Assembly (NCBI GenBank): GCA_009360345.1
Contig: SPDP01000001.1
Coordinates: 1,426,001-1,490,000, forward strand
Length of the DNA: 64,000 nt
From: Alcaligenaceae bacterium SAGV5
GTDB taxonomy: Bacteria > Pseudomonadota > Gammaproteobacteria > Burkholderiales > Burkholderiaceae_B
Direction: 5' to 3'
A program made the position numbers and the translations under genes. Shown one piece after another: positions 8,164-17,235 of this stretch (its first letter is position 1; every line of letters begins with the position of its first letter). Under the pieces are notes generated by a model, which saw only the letters and a list, made by a program, of their open reading frames with translations, searched no databases and was not told where the DNA came from.

Positions 8164-8925
8164 TTATACCACCCCGCGCTCGGCCAGCGACGTCGTCTGT
8201 CCGCCCGCCACGATGATGTGGTCGAGCAGGCGTATGTCCACCAGCGCGAGCGCGGCGCGGACGTGGCGGGTGAGGTGTTCGTCGGCCTGGCTGGGTTCGG
8301 CGTTGCCCGACGGGTGGTTGTGGGCGAGGATGACCGAGGCGGCGTGGTGATGCAGCGCGGCGCGGACGATTTCGCGTGGGTAGACGGTGGCCTGGGACAG
8401 GGTGCCCTGGGACAGCATTTCGCTGGTGATGAGGCGGTTGCGCGCGTCCAGGTACAGCGCCAGGCAGCATTCGATGCGGCGGTGGGCCAGCGTGGCGGCG
8501 CAGTAGCGGCGCACGTCGTCGGCCCGGGACAGCGCGTCGCCGCGGTGGATGTCCTCGGCCAGTTCGCGCCGGGCGAGTTCCAGGATGGCCTGTAATTGCC
8601 CGGCCTTGACGTCTCCCAGGCCCGGCACGCCCCGCAGTTCCTCGCGCGAAGCGCCGAACAGGCCCCGCAGGCCGCCGAATTGCGCCAGAAGTCGTCGGCC
8701 CAGCTCGAGCGCGTTGCAGCCGCGCGTGCCGGTGCGCAACAGCACGGCCAGCAGTTCGGCATCGGTCAGCACGGCGGGACCGTGGCGCCCCCAGAACCCT
8801 CCCCCACAAACAACAAAGGCCCCCGACAGCCGGGGGCCCAAAGACCCAGGATGCGGTGGATCCGGCTCCGCCGGTCCACCCGCATCGCCCCCTGGGGGGC
8901 GCGCGAAGCGCGTAGGGGGGGTCAA
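8164..8925 (-). CDS. radC: RadC/JAMM-domain DNA repair-type protein, 5' end uncertain
   Basis: The C-terminal JAMM metalloprotease-like domain is intact, with VYPREIVRAALHHHAASVI and the metal motif AHNHPSGNAEPSQAD; the helix-hairpin-helix-like N-terminal region starts at GPAVLTDAELLAVLLRTGTRG. Normal RadC proteins have about 15-25 more residues (a PRExLL element) before that point. Here the upstream frame instead encodes unrelated low-complexity sequence running through the clpA terminator. Possible starts are ATG 8925 (253 residues, listed), TTG 8841 or GTG 8772 (202 residues). The gene may have lost its true 5' end. Despite its name, a repair role for the family is not established. Confidence 0.75.
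   Translation of the reverse strand: MTPPTRFARPPGGDAGGPAEPDPPHPGSLGPRLSGAFVVCGGGFWGRHGPAVLTDAELLAVLLRTGTRGCNALELGRRLLAQFGGLRGLFGASREELRGVPGLGDVKAGQLQAILELARRELAEDIHRGDALSRADDVRRYCAATLAHRRIECCLALYLDARNRLITSEMLSQGTLSQATVYPREIVRAALHHHAASVILAHNHPSGNAEPSQADEHLTRHVRAALALVDIRLLDHIIVAGGQTTSLAERGVV
8818..8838 (-). terminator. Intrinsic terminator after clpA
   Basis: A stem of GGCCCCCG (8818-8825) and CGGGGGCC (8831-8838) is followed on the minus strand by a T-rich stretch. It ends the clpS-clpA transcript and lies inside the longest possible radC frame, which argues that radC really starts further downstream. Confidence 0.7.
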
Positions 8926-8930
8926 ATACG
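8850..8930. repeat. GC-rich compound hairpin element between clpA and radC
   Basis: A 17-base imperfect inverted repeat (8850-8866 with 8870-8886) is followed directly by GCCCCCTGGGGGGC and then by a GCGCGCGAAGCGCG hairpin and a run of Gs. Similar GC-rich hairpin clusters occur after adk and after argF in this window, which suggests a family of intergenic elements. Confidence 0.5.
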
Positions 8931-8935
8931 GGGGG

Positions 8936-11227
8936 TCAATCCGCCAGTTCCACCTCCGGCTGGGCCGCGGCCTTGGGCGGCGTGTCGTCGAAGTTGAGCT
9001 TGATCTCGTCGTCGACGATGTCCACCGTCACCTTGCCGCCGCTGACCAGCTTGCCGAACAGCAGTTCGTCGGCCAGCGCCCGGCGGATCGTGTCCTGGAT
9101 CAGGCGCTGCATGGGACGCGCGCCCATCAACGGATCGAAGCCCTTCTTGCCCAGGTAGGCACGCAAGGCATCGGTGAAAATGACCTCGACGCGCTTCTCG
9201 TGCAGTTGCTCTTCCAGCTGCATCAGGAACTTGTCCACCACGCGCAGGATGATCTCTTCGTTCAGGGCCTTGAACGAAATGGTCGAATCCAGGCGGTTGC
9301 GGAACTCGGGCGTGAACATGCGCTTGATTTCCGCCATCTCGTCGCCCTGCTCGCGCGCGCCGGAGAAGCCGATCACGTTCTTCTGCAGGGTTTCGGCACC
9401 GGCGTTGGTCGTCATGATGACGATGACGTTGCGGAAATCCGCCTTGCGGCCGTTGTTGTCCGTCAGTGTTCCGTGGTCCATGACCTGCAGAAGGATGTTG
9501 AAGACCTCGGGATGGGCCTTCTCGATCTCGTCCAGCAGCAGCACGCAGTGCGGCTTCTTGGTGATGGCCTCGGTCAGGAGGCCGCCCTGGTCGAAGCCGA
9601 CATATCCCGGCGGCGCGCCGATCAGGCGCGACACGGCGTGGCGCTCCATGTACTCGGACATGTCGAAACGCAGCAGCTCGATGCCCAGGATGAAAGCCAG
9701 TTGCTTGGCCACTTCCGTCTTGCCGACCCCGGTGGGGCCCGAGAACAGGAAGGCGCCGATGGGCTTGTCGGGCTTGCCCAGCCCCGAGCGCGCCATCTTG
9801 ATCGACGCGGACAACGCATCGATGGCGGCATCCTGGCCGAACACCACGGCCTTCAGGTCGCGTTCGAGCGTGGCCAGCTTGCTGCGGTCGTCGCTGGAAA
9901 CGGACTGCGGCGGGATCCGGGCGATCTTGGAGACGATGTCCTCGATCTCGGCCTTGCCGATGACCTTCTTCTGCCGCGACTTGGGCAGGATGCGCTGGGC
10001 CGCGCCGGCTTCGTCGATGACGTCGATGGCCTTGTCCGGCAAATGGCGGTCATTGATGAACTTGGCCGACAGTTCGGCCGCCGCCGACAGCGCCGCCGAC
10101 GAATACTTGACGCTGTGGTGGTCTTCGAACCGCTGCTTGAGGCCGCGCAGGATCTGCACGGTCTGCTCGACGCTGGGCTCGTTGACGTCGATCTTCTGGA
10201 AGCGCCGCGACAGCGCGTGGTCCTTCTCGAAGATGCCCCGGTATTCGGTATACGTGGTCGCGCCTATGCATTTCAACTGGCCCGAGGACAGGGCCGGCTT
10301 GAGCAGGTTGGACGCGTCCAGCGTGCCGCCCGACGCCGCGCCGGCGCCGATGAGCGTATGGATCTCGTCGATGAACAGCACCGCCTTGGGGCTTTCCTTG
10401 AGCTGCTTGAGCACCGCCTTCAGGCGCTGCTCGAAGTCGCCGCGGTACTTGGTGCCCGCCAGCAGCGCGCCCATGTCCAGGGAATAGACGCAGGCGTCGG
10501 CCAGCACGTCGGGCACGGCGCCTTCCGTGATGCGCCAGGCCAGGCCCTCGGCGATGGCGGTCTTGCCCACGCCGGCCTCGCCGACCAGCAGCGGATTGTT
10601 CTTGCGGCGCCGGCACAGCACCTGGATGACCCGTTCGACCTCGCTGTCGCGGCCGATCAGGGGGTCGATCTTGCCGGCCTTGGCGGCCACGTTCAGGTTC
10701 TGGGTGTACTGGTCCAGCGGCGACTGCTTGGCCTCGGCCTCGGCTTCCGCCTCGGGTTCCTTGGGCGTGCTGGGGGACTCCAGCTGCGGCTGCTTGGTGA
10801 TGCCGTGGGACATGAAGTTGACCACGTCCAGGCGGGTGATGCCCTGCTGGTGCAGGTAATAGACCGCGTGGGAATCCTTTTCGCCGAAGATGGCGACCAG
10901 CACGTTGGAGCCGGCCACTTCCTTCTTGCCGTTGCCCGTGGACTGCACGTGCATGATCGCGCGCTGGATGACGCGCTGGAAACCCAGCGTGGGCTGGGTA
11001 TCGGCTTCTTCCGTACCCGGGATCACGGGCGTGTTGTCGTTGACGAAGTTGCGCAGATTGCGGCGCAGGTCGTCCAGGTTGGCGGCGCAAGCGCGCAGCA
11101 CCTCGGCCGCCGACGGATTGTCGAGCAGCGAGAGCAGCAGATGCTCTACCGTGATGAACTCGTGCCGAGCCTGACGGGCCTCGACGAACGCCATGTGAAG
11201 GCTAACTTCCAATTCTTGAGAAATCAC
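8936..11227 (-). CDS. clpA: ATP-dependent Clp protease ATP-binding subunit ClpA
   Basis: 763 residues from the GTG at 11225-11227, which gives the usual ClpA start ([20 protein letters not shown]). The N-domain is followed by two AAA+ modules with Walker [10 protein letters not shown] and GPTGVGKTE and Walker B VLFIDEIH and LLLDEIEKA. The ClpP-docking loop is IGF, in [11 protein letters not shown]. It unfolds substrates and feeds them to ClpP; clpP itself is not in the window. The GTG overlaps the clpS stop (GTGA) and is preceded by GAGGAAGC, so the two genes are translationally coupled. An ATG six codons upstream lies inside clpS and is less likely. Confidence 0.97.
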   Translation of the reverse strand: MISQELEVSLHMAFVEARQARHEFITVEHLLLSLLDNPSAAEVLRACAANLDDLRRNLRNFVNDNTPVIPGTEEADTQPTLGFQRVIQRAIMHVQSTGNGKKEVAGSNVLVAIFGEKDSHAVYYLHQQGITRLDVVNFMSHGITKQPQLESPSTPKEPEAEAEAEAKQSPLDQYTQNLNVAAKAGKIDPLIGRDSEVERVIQVLCRRRKNNPLLVGEAGVGKTAIAEGLAWRITEGAVPDVLADACVYSLDMGALLAGTKYRGDFEQRLKAVLKQLKESPKAVLFIDEIHTLIGAGAASGGTLDASNLLKPALSSGQLKCIGATTYTEYRGIFEKDHALSRRFQKIDVNEPSVEQTVQILRGLKQRFEDHHSVKYSSAALSAAAELSAKFINDRHLPDKAIDVIDEAGAAQRILPKSRQKKVIGKAEIEDIVSKIARIPPQSVSSDDRSKLATLERDLKAVVFGQDAAIDALSASIKMARSGLGKPDKPIGAFLFSGPTGVGKTEVAKQLAFILGIELLRFDMSEYMERHAVSRLIGAPPGYVGFDQGGLLTEAITKKPHCVLLLDEIEKAHPEVFNILLQVMDHGTLTDNNGRKADFRNVIVIMTTNAGAETLQKNVIGFSGAREQGDEMAEIKRMFTPEFRNRLDSTISFKALNEEIILRVVDKFLMQLEEQLHEKRVEVIFTDALRAYLGKKGFDPLMGARPMQRLIQDTIRRALADELLFGKLVSGGKVTVDIVDDEIKLNFDDTPPKAAAQPEVELAD

Positions 11228-11544
11228 GCTTCCTCCATGATGCACTGAAGCGGATGCTGGTTCTGCCGCGAGAAACGGCTCACCTGGTCAATCTTGGTCC
11301 TGGCGATGTCCCGCGGATAGACCCCGCAGACGCCGCGACCCTCGTGATGCACCTTGAGCATGATCTGGGTGGCCTGCTCGCGCCCCTTGCTGAAAAATTT
11401 CTCCAATACCAGCACAACGAACTCCATCGGCGTGAAATCATCGTTCAACAACACCACCGTGAACATCGGAGGTGGTTTGGTTTTCGACGCTTCCCGCTCA
11501 ACCAGCGTTGTCTGGTCCGGTTGAGAATCGAACCCGGTGCCCAT
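11224..11544 (-). CDS. clpS: ClpS adaptor protein
   Basis: 106 residues. The ClpS core starts at [20 protein letters not shown], including the NDD(F/Y)TPM element that helps form the N-degron pocket; [20 protein letters not shown] follows, as in the family. It delivers N-end-rule substrates to ClpA. It lies immediately upstream of clpA with overlapping stop and start. The predicted promoter places transcription start almost on the ATG, so the message may have little or no leader. Confidence 0.96.
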   Translation of the reverse strand: MGTGFDSQPDQTTLVEREASKTKPPPMFTVVLLNDDFTPMEFVVLVLEKFFSKGREQATQIMLKVHHEGRGVCGVYPRDIARTKIDQVSRFSRQNQHPLQCIMEEA

Positions 11545-11550
11545 GCGCCT

Positions 11551-11578
11551 ATTCTATCCACTTGAAAGTGCCCCGCAA
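11551..11578 (-). promoter_or_regulatory. Predicted promoter of clpS-clpA
   Basis: Minus strand: TTGCGG (11578-11573), 16-base spacer, TAGAAT (11556-11551). Transcription would begin near 11544, at the clpS start codon itself. Confidence 0.5.
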
Positions 11579-11617
11579 GCCATCAGCATACTCCTATATG
11601 CCCGGGCCATCCCGAGC

Positions 11618-11646
11618 TTGACGCAGCTCGACATCTTTCCCATTAT
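11618..11646 (+). promoter_or_regulatory. Predicted promoter of the cold-shock gene
   Basis: TTGACG (11618-11623), 17-base spacer, CATTAT (11641-11646). This gives a leader of about 140 bases before the cold-shock gene; long structured leaders are a known feature of cspA-type mRNAs. Confidence 0.6.
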
Positions 11647-11792
11647 TTGGCGCCTGGAGCCTGATTTATCAAGCCCTGGAAATCGTCAACCCACCAAAAC
11701 TCGCACCTGCGAAGCGCGCAATCGTCTGCCTACGGCACCGGGGGAGCGCGCCTCGCATATGGTTGTAACCAACTACAAGAAGGCATTACGTC

Positions 11793-12026
11793 ATGTCCAG
11801 CGATATCAACGAAGGCAAGAGGGGTAGCGGAACCGTCAAGTGGTTCAATGATGCCAAGGGTTTCGGGTTCATCACTCCCGACGACGGCGGCGACGACCTG
11901 TTCGCCCATTTCTCCTCCATCCAGATGAACGGCTTCAAGACGCTGAAGGAAGGCCAGAAGGTCACCTTCGAGGCTGCCCAGGGTCCCAAGGGCAAGCAAG
12001 CGCTGAACATCAGCGAAGCGGCCTGA
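11793..12026 (+). CDS. Cold-shock domain protein (CspA family)
   Basis: 77 residues, a single cold-shock domain with both nucleic-acid-binding motifs: KGFGFI (RNP1) and DLFAHF (RNP2), inside [20 protein letters not shown]. It should bind single-stranded RNA/DNA as an RNA chaperone in the cytoplasm. The eight-residue N-terminal extension before the domain is slightly longer than in E. coli CspA. The gene stands alone, divergent from clpS, with its own promoter and long leader. Whether it is cold-induced or constitutive cannot be read from sequence. Confidence 0.95.
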   Translation: MSSDINEGKRGSGTVKWFNDAKGFGFITPDDGGDDLFAHFSSIQMNGFKTLKEGQKVTFEAAQGPKGKQALNISEAA

Positions 12027-12224
12027 ACCCCCGGGCCAGACGGCCCGATCTGCTCGCGGTCCGCCGGCATCGCCGCCGGGCGGGCCCGCCCCCCTCCTTC
12101 CTGGCCGGTCCACCGCGCCGTTGGCCTTGCCGTGGGCCCGATCATGCTACGCTCGCCGGGAGCCTCCCGCGGTGGCATCGCCCCGTGGCCGCCCGCCTTC
12201 CTTTTTCCGCTCCCAGCCGACGTC

Positions 12225-12689
12225 ATGACCCGCACACGCTCCTTCCTGCCGCGCCTCGCCGCCCGCATGGGCTCCTGCCTTGCCGCCGCCCTCCTGGCAC
12301 AGGCCGCCTCGGCGCAGACGACCCTGCCCGTACAGACACTGCGGGCCGGCATGCACCTCATCCACGCCGAGGTCGCCAATACCCCGCCCACCCGGGAACG
12401 CGGCCTGATGTTCCGCGAACAACTGGGGCCCAACCAGGGCATGCTGTTCATATTCGAGATGCCCGGCACCCAGTGCATGTGGATGCGCAATACGCTGATT
12501 CCGCTGTCGGTGGCCTTCATCGCCGATGACGGCACCATTGCGAATATCGAAGACATGGCGCCCAGGACGGAAAACAGCCACTGCGCCGTCCAGCCCGTCC
12601 GCTACGCGCTGGAAATGGAGCGCGGCTGGTTCGCCAAGCGCGGCCTGAAGGCCGGCTCGCGCCTCGAAGGGATCCCCGGCGCGCGCTGA
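12225..12689 (+). CDS. Secreted DUF192 family protein
   Basis: 154 residues. The start at ATG 12225 was chosen because it begins a classical signal peptide: MTRTRSFLPR, then a hydrophobic core, ending AQAASAQ. The mature part is a DUF192 domain with RERGLMFREQLGPNQGMLF, a PGTQCMWMRNTLIPLSVAFI segment and a C-terminal VRYALEMERGWFAKRGLKAG. The family is widespread and periplasmic; its biochemical role is not established. A strong terminator follows, so it is probably a single-gene unit. Confidence 0.88.
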   Translation: MTRTRSFLPRLAARMGSCLAAALLAQAASAQTTLPVQTLRAGMHLIHAEVANTPPTRERGLMFREQLGPNQGMLFIFEMPGTQCMWMRNTLIPLSVAFIADDGTIANIEDMAPRTENSHCAVQPVRYALEMERGWFAKRGLKAGSRLEGIPGAR

Positions 12690-12748
12690 CACCGTCCGGG
12701 CACCGCCCGGCGCCTCTCGGGGCACTCCCCGGCCAGCCTTGCGCCTGG

Positions 12749-12772
12749 CGGAAAACTCTTTTCCGGTTTTTC
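12749..12772 (+). terminator. Intrinsic terminator after the DUF192 gene
   Basis: Stem CGGAAAA (12749-12755) and TTTTCCG (12759-12765) with a 3-base loop, followed by GTTTTT. Confidence 0.75.
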
Positions 12773-12863
12773 CATTTCAATCCCCACCGGCCGCGTCTAC
12801 AGTAGCCGGCCGAAGCACGCCCATGGCCGGCCGAAGACAAGAACGCCCCCAGGAGACCCCGCC

Positions 12864-13739
12864 TTGCGCAATCTGAACGAAGACACCATCACCCAGGCCG
12901 TGCTGGCCCGGCACGCCCAGGCGCCGGACGCCCGCCTGAAGGTCATCATGACCAGCCTCGTGCAGCATCTGCACGAATTTGCCCGAGAAGTGAAACTGAC
13001 CGAGGCGGAATGGGCCGCGGGGATCGAATTCCTGACCGCCACGGGACACATCACCGACGACAAGCGGCAGGAGTTCATCCTGCTGTCCGATACCCTCGGC
13101 CTGTCGACGCTGGTGACCGCGATGAACCACCGCAAGCCGCCCGCTTGTACCGAAGCCACGGTCTTCGGTCCCTTCTTCGTCGAAGGCGCGCCCGACTATG
13201 CACTGGGCGACGACATCGCCAATGGCGCCAAGGGCGACCCCTGCTTCGTGCGCGGCACGGTCCGGGGCGTGGACGGCACGCCGGTCGCCGGCGCGGAAAT
13301 GGAGGTCTGGCAGGCGGACGCCGAGGGCTTCTACGACGTCCAGAACCCCGACGACCCCACCCACCGGGGACGGGGGCGCATCCACTCCGCGCCCGACGGC
13401 AGTTTCCATTTCCGTTCCATCCTGGCCGAAGCCTACCCCATCCCCCACGACGGCCCGGTCGGCCGCATGCTGGCCGCGCTGGGCCGCCATCCCTGGCGGC
13501 CCGCCCACCTGCATTTCATGATACGGGCCGAGGGCTACGAGACCCTGGTCACCCACGTGTTCCGCGACGGCGACCAATACCTGGATTCGGACGCGGTGTT
13601 CGGCGTGCGCTCGTCGCTGATCGCGCAATGGGTGCGGCACGAACCCGGCCCGACGCCCGACGGCGGCGCGAGCGCGCAGCCCTTCTACACCCTGGACTTC
13701 GACTTCGTGCTGAACCCGGCGTCCGGGTCCGCCCCCTGA
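12864..13739 (+). CDS. Hydroxyquinol 1,2-dioxygenase-type intradiol dioxygenase
   Basis: 291 residues from a TTG start with AGGAG eight bases upstream. The N-terminal helical dimerisation domain (about 1-100) precedes the beta-sandwich catalytic domain. Probable Fe(III) ligands are the tyrosines in DAEGFYDVQ and EAYPIPHDG and the histidines in RPAHLHFM. VWQADAEGFYDVQ and GRHPWRPAHLHF resemble hydroxyquinol dioxygenases more than catechol dioxygenases. The product from hydroxyquinol would be maleylacetate, and a maleylacetate reductase gene lies at 19394-20473, which supports the call. Chlorocatechol or catechol activity remains possible. Confidence 0.83.
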   Translation: MRNLNEDTITQAVLARHAQAPDARLKVIMTSLVQHLHEFAREVKLTEAEWAAGIEFLTATGHITDDKRQEFILLSDTLGLSTLVTAMNHRKPPACTEATVFGPFFVEGAPDYALGDDIANGAKGDPCFVRGTVRGVDGTPVAGAEMEVWQADAEGFYDVQNPDDPTHRGRGRIHSAPDGSFHFRSILAEAYPIPHDGPVGRMLAALGRHPWRPAHLHFMIRAEGYETLVTHVFRDGDQYLDSDAVFGVRSSLIAQWVRHEPGPTPDGGASAQPFYTLDFDFVLNPASGSAP

Positions 13740-13759
13740 TTTCCCTGACTGGAGGACTC

Positions 13760-14356
13760 ATGTACGACCAAGACAAGCTGGCCATACGCGAATTGGTGGA
13801 AAACTGGGCGCTGTGGCGCGACGCGGGCGACTGGGAGCGCTTCGCCACCGTCTGGCACGAAGACGGCCGCATGAACGCGACCTGGTGCCAGGCCTCGGCC
13901 ACCGAATTCATCCGGCAAAGCCGGGAAGGCATGGAGCGCGGCGTCAACATCCTGCACTTCCTGGGGGGCATGACCATCGACCGCGAGGGCGACCGGGCCG
14001 TCGTCCAGACCAAGATGACCATTTCCCAACGCGCCACCGTGGACGCCGTGCTGTGCGACGTGGTGTGCACCGGCCGCTTCTACGACTTCCTGGAAAAACG
14101 CGGCGGCCGTTGGGGCATGGTCGAACGCCAGCCCATCTACGAAAAAGACAGGATGGACCCGGTGGATCCGGCCGCCCGCCCGGAACTGGACGCGGCGCTG
14201 CTGGCCCGCTTCCCCGAGGGCTACCGCCACCTGGCCTATCTCCAGGTCAAGATAGGCATGGACGTCAAGACCACCATGCCGGGCCTGCATGGCCAGGAAG
14301 TGCAGGCGCTGTACGCCCGCGGCAAGGCCTGGCTGGCGGGGTCCGCGCGGCCCTGA
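13760..14356 (+). CDS. SnoaL-like (NTF2 fold) protein, function unknown
   Basis: 198 residues; ATG 13760 is preceded by GGAGG. The first two thirds form a SnoaL_4-type NTF2 domain (IRELVENWALWRDAGDWERF, then DGRMNATWC near residues 34-42, and IYEKDRMDPVD). Family members include ring-hydroxylating dioxygenase small subunits, dehydratases and isomerases, so it may act on an aromatic or ring-cleavage intermediate. It lies 20 bases after the hydroxyquinol dioxygenase gene, almost certainly in the same transcript. No catalytic residues could be assigned. Confidence 0.72.
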   Translation: MYDQDKLAIRELVENWALWRDAGDWERFATVWHEDGRMNATWCQASATEFIRQSREGMERGVNILHFLGGMTIDREGDRAVVQTKMTISQRATVDAVLCDVVCTGRFYDFLEKRGGRWGMVERQPIYEKDRMDPVDPAARPELDAALLARFPEGYRHLAYLQVKIGMDVKTTMPGLHGQEVQALYARGKAWLAGSARP

Positions 14357-14433
14357 GGCCCCGCGGGCAAGGTTGCCGCCACCCGCGGGAAGGCGGCAAA
14401 CCACAATAAGAAGCACCACACAGGAGACAACCC

Positions 14434-15411
14434 ATGTTCCATACCGACCCGAAACGGCCGGGCGCGCTGCTGTGCGCGCTCGCCATGACCCTGGCCCTGC
14501 CGGCGGCCGCCCAGGACTGGCCCAGCCGGCCCGTGCGCCTGATGGTGGGCTTCGCGCCCGGCGGAGGCACCGACATCATCGCCCGGATGGTGGCCCAGCC
14601 GCTGGCCGAGATCCTGGGCCAACCCGTCGTGGTGGAAAACAAGCCCGGCGCCGGCGGCACCCTGGCCGCGGGCACCGTGGCGCGCGCCGCCCCGGATGGC
14701 CACACGGTCTTCGTCATGAACAACGGCCACGCGGTCTCGGCCGCCATCTACCGCAAGCTGCCCTTCGACTCGGTCAAGGACTTCGCGCCGGCATCCATGC
14801 TGTGCGCCCAGCCCCTGGTCGTGGCGGCAGGCAAGAACTTCCCGGCCACGGATATCGCCGGACTGGTGAAGCTGGCCAGGGCGCAGCCCGGCAAGCTGAA
14901 CTACGCGAGCGTCGGCATCGGCAGCACGCAGCATTTCGCCGGCGAACTGCTGCGCCAGGTCAGCGGCATCGACATCGTCCACGTCCCCTACAAGGGCACG
15001 CCGAACGCGGTGGCCGCCGTGCTGAGCGGCGAAGTGGAACTGTTGGTGGACGTGGCCTCGCCCCTGCTGGGCCACATCCGCGCCGGCGAGCTGAAGCCGC
15101 TGGCGGTGACGTCGCCGCAACGCTATGAAGGCCTGCCCCAGACGCCCACGGCGCTGGAGTCAGGCGTGGCCGGCTACGACGTGACGACCTGGTACGGACT
15201 GGCGTTTCCCGCCGGCACGCCCACCGCCGTCGTCGACAAGATGAATCAGGCGGTGCGCCGCGTACTGGCCGACGAGAACGTCCGCAAGCAGACACTGGCG
15301 GCGGCCTGCCTGCCCCAGGCCTCCACGCCGCAGGCGATGGCCAGCCACGTCGGGGCCGAGATCGACCGGTGGCGCGCGGTCATGCAGAAGGCGGGCATCG
15401 AGCAGCAATAG
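14434..15411 (+). CDS. Bug-family periplasmic solute-binding protein
   Basis: 325 residues with an N-terminal signal peptide ending LALPAAAQDWPSRPVRL, then the Bug hallmarks VGFAPGGGTDIIARMVAQ, VVVENKPGAGGTLAAG and VPYKGTPNAVAAVLSGEVEL. These proteins bind carboxylates or other small organic acids in the periplasm for tripartite tricarboxylate transporters. No TctA/TctB membrane subunits are nearby; orphan binding proteins are common in Bordetella-type genomes. Preceded by AGGAGA and placed behind the dioxygenase and SnoaL genes, it probably captures an aromatic acid or related pathway substrate. Confidence 0.92.
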   Translation: MFHTDPKRPGALLCALAMTLALPAAAQDWPSRPVRLMVGFAPGGGTDIIARMVAQPLAEILGQPVVVENKPGAGGTLAAGTVARAAPDGHTVFVMNNGHAVSAAIYRKLPFDSVKDFAPASMLCAQPLVVAAGKNFPATDIAGLVKLARAQPGKLNYASVGIGSTQHFAGELLRQVSGIDIVHVPYKGTPNAVAAVLSGEVELLVDVASPLLGHIRAGELKPLAVTSPQRYEGLPQTPTALESGVAGYDVTTWYGLAFPAGTPTAVVDKMNQAVRRVLADENVRKQTLAAACLPQASTPQAMASHVGAEIDRWRAVMQKAGIEQQ

Positions 15412-15426
15412 ACGGCGCTCCGCGGC

Positions 15427-15461
15427 CATCCGGTCCGGGCGCGACGCGCCAGGACCGGATG
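15427..15461. terminator. Strong hairpin between convergent genes
   Basis: A perfect 10-bp stem CATCCGGTCC (15427-15436) and GGACCGGATG (15452-15461) with an internal GC-rich hairpin. There is no T run, but its position between convergent genes suits a shared transcription stop. Confidence 0.5.
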
Positions 15462-15473
15462 CGGCAGGAACGC

Positions 15474-16061
15474 TCAGAGCAGCGTGGCGACCTGATCGAA
15501 GGACAGGCGCGGCTGGCGATCGAACAGCTTGGACGTGTCGCCATAGCCCAGGGAGCAGATGAAATTGGCGGCCAGGCGGCCGTCGGGGAAGAACTCGGCA
15601 TTGACCTTGGCGATGTCAAAGCCGCTCATCGGGCCGCAGTCCAGGCCGATGGCGCGGGCGGCGATGATGAAATAAGCCCCCTGCAGCGTGCCGTTGCGGG
15701 CAGCCGTGGCCGCGGCCAGCGCGGCATTGCCCTCGAACATCTCCTTGGCGCCTTCACGGAACCAGATCTGCGGCATGAATTCATAGAAACGCGTGTCGGT
15801 GGCGACGATGGCCGTGACCGGCGCGGCCTTGACCTTGTCCAGGTTGCCCGGGCTGAGCGCGGGCACCAGCCGCGCCTTGGCTTCCGGCGTGCGCAGGAAC
15901 ACCACGCGCATCGGCTGGCAGTTCATCGAGGTCGGCCCCATTTTCGCAATGTCGTAGACTTGCCTGAGCTGCTCGTCGGACACGGGTTTGTCCAGCCAGC
16001 CGTTCTGCGTGCGGGCGGACACGAACAATTGGTCCAGGGCTTCCTGCGAAATAATGGCCAT
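15474..16061 (-). CDS. Nitroreductase-family protein, RutE/malonic semialdehyde reductase-like
   Basis: 195 residues; ATG at 16059-16061 gives the family start MAIISQEALDQLFVSARTQN. FMN-dependent nitroreductase fold with GWLDKPVSDEQLRQVYD, MGPTSMNCQPMRVVFL (flavin contact region) and a C-terminal NFICSLGYGD. Overall length and order of motifs match RutE, which reduces malonic semialdehyde in pyrimidine catabolism. No other rut gene is present, so here it may reduce another aldehyde, enone or quinone-type compound. It is divergent from the LysR gene that follows, which may control it. Confidence 0.85.
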   Translation of the reverse strand: MAIISQEALDQLFVSARTQNGWLDKPVSDEQLRQVYDIAKMGPTSMNCQPMRVVFLRTPEAKARLVPALSPGNLDKVKAAPVTAIVATDTRFYEFMPQIWFREGAKEMFEGNAALAAATAARNGTLQGAYFIIAARAIGLDCGPMSGFDIAKVNAEFFPDGRLAANFICSLGYGDTSKLFDRQPRLSFDQVATLL

Positions 16062-16192
16062 GAAGGGCTCCGATTGGGCGGAATAGTCGTGAGGCTCCGG
16101 ATTATAAGTGCGCAACCCAGGCGAAAGGCGCCGGCATCTCGCCGGCAAACGGAAATCACTTTTGCGATTCTGCTAACAATCGAGGGAGGAAC

Positions 16193-17107
16193 ATGGACCG
16201 CTGGCGCGAACTCGAGCTGTTCGTCCACATCGCGGAGCTCGGCAGCCTGACGCGCGCCGCCGAGGCCGCGGGCCTGTCGACCGCCGCCGCGAGCCGGCAC
16301 CTGGCCACGCTGGAGCAACGCCTGGCGGCCCGGCTGGTGGAGCGCAACACGCGGCGCCTCTACCTGACCGAAGTCGGGCAGGAGTTCTACCGGCGCAGCA
16401 AGAATATCCTGGGCGAAATGCAGGAGGCCGAATCGGCGGTCAACGCCACGGTGCTCAATCCCGTGGGCGACCTGCGCGTGACCTCGTCGCTGTCGTTCGC
16501 GATGCGCCACATCGCGCCGCTGCTGCCCGACTACAACCGCCGCTTTCCCAACGTGAACGTCCACGTGATCACGGCCAACCGCTACTACGACCTGATCGAC
16601 AACGGCATCGACCTGGCGGTGCGCACGCGCGAATACGAATCGGACTCCAACCTGACCATCCGGCGGCTGGCCGAGACACGGCGCATCCTGGCCGCCTCGC
16701 CCGGCTACCTGCATCGCCATGGCACGCCGCGCACCATCGACGAACTGGCGAACCACCAATTGCTGCTCTACACCTATTCCAACCGCTACGACGAGCTGCG
16801 CTTCTCGCGCGGGGACGACGTCCGCGTGCTGCCGGTGAAGGGCGTGCTGGAAGCCAACGACGGGCAAGTGCTGTGCGCCGCCGCGCGCGAGGGCCTGGGC
16901 ATCCTGGTCCAGCCCAAGTACATCATCTATGACGACATCGTGGCCGGACGGCTGGTGCCGGTGCTTGACGACTGGGACCTGCCGCGCCTGACCATCAATC
17001 TGGCCTACCCGCACCGGCAATACCTGCCGGCCAAGACGCGCACTTTCATCGACTTCATGGTGGAGCACTTCCGCAAGATGGACTTCGATCGCAAGTGGGC
17101 CAGCTGA
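16193..17107 (+). CDS. LysR-family transcriptional regulator
   Basis: 304 residues, preceded by GGGAGGAAC. The helix-turn-helix is at about residues 17-45 (GSLTRAAEAAGLSTAAASRH), followed by the LEQRLAARLVERNTRRLYLT wing typical of the group that includes CrgA/YafC-like regulators. The effector domain fills the rest. It is divergent from the RutE-like reductase and upstream of an intradiol dioxygenase, and is a candidate regulator of either. Its effector is unknown. Confidence 0.9.
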   Translation: MDRWRELELFVHIAELGSLTRAAEAAGLSTAAASRHLATLEQRLAARLVERNTRRLYLTEVGQEFYRRSKNILGEMQEAESAVNATVLNPVGDLRVTSSLSFAMRHIAPLLPDYNRRFPNVNVHVITANRYYDLIDNGIDLAVRTREYESDSNLTIRRLAETRRILAASPGYLHRHGTPRTIDELANHQLLLYTYSNRYDELRFSRGDDVRVLPVKGVLEANDGQVLCAAAREGLGILVQPKYIIYDDIVAGRLVPVLDDWDLPRLTINLAYPHRQYLPAKTRTFIDFMVEHFRKMDFDRKWAS

Positions 17108-17235
17108 GCCCGGTTGCGTCTGCTTGCCAAACGGACACACCGCGGGCCGACGCCCCGAAGTACCATAGCGGCGCCGCCACGCGCGGCCTCTGCCCCCTCC
17201 CTTCGCCCGGCGCGGCGACCCGAGATGGAAGACCC

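Noticed and set aside
8549..11248. 899-residue open frame on the plus strand
   Set aside because: Antisense to clpA with no recognisable domain; clpA itself is unmistakable.
11537..11827. 96-residue frame before the cold-shock gene
   Set aside because: It covers the promoter and leader of the cold-shock gene and overlaps it in another frame.
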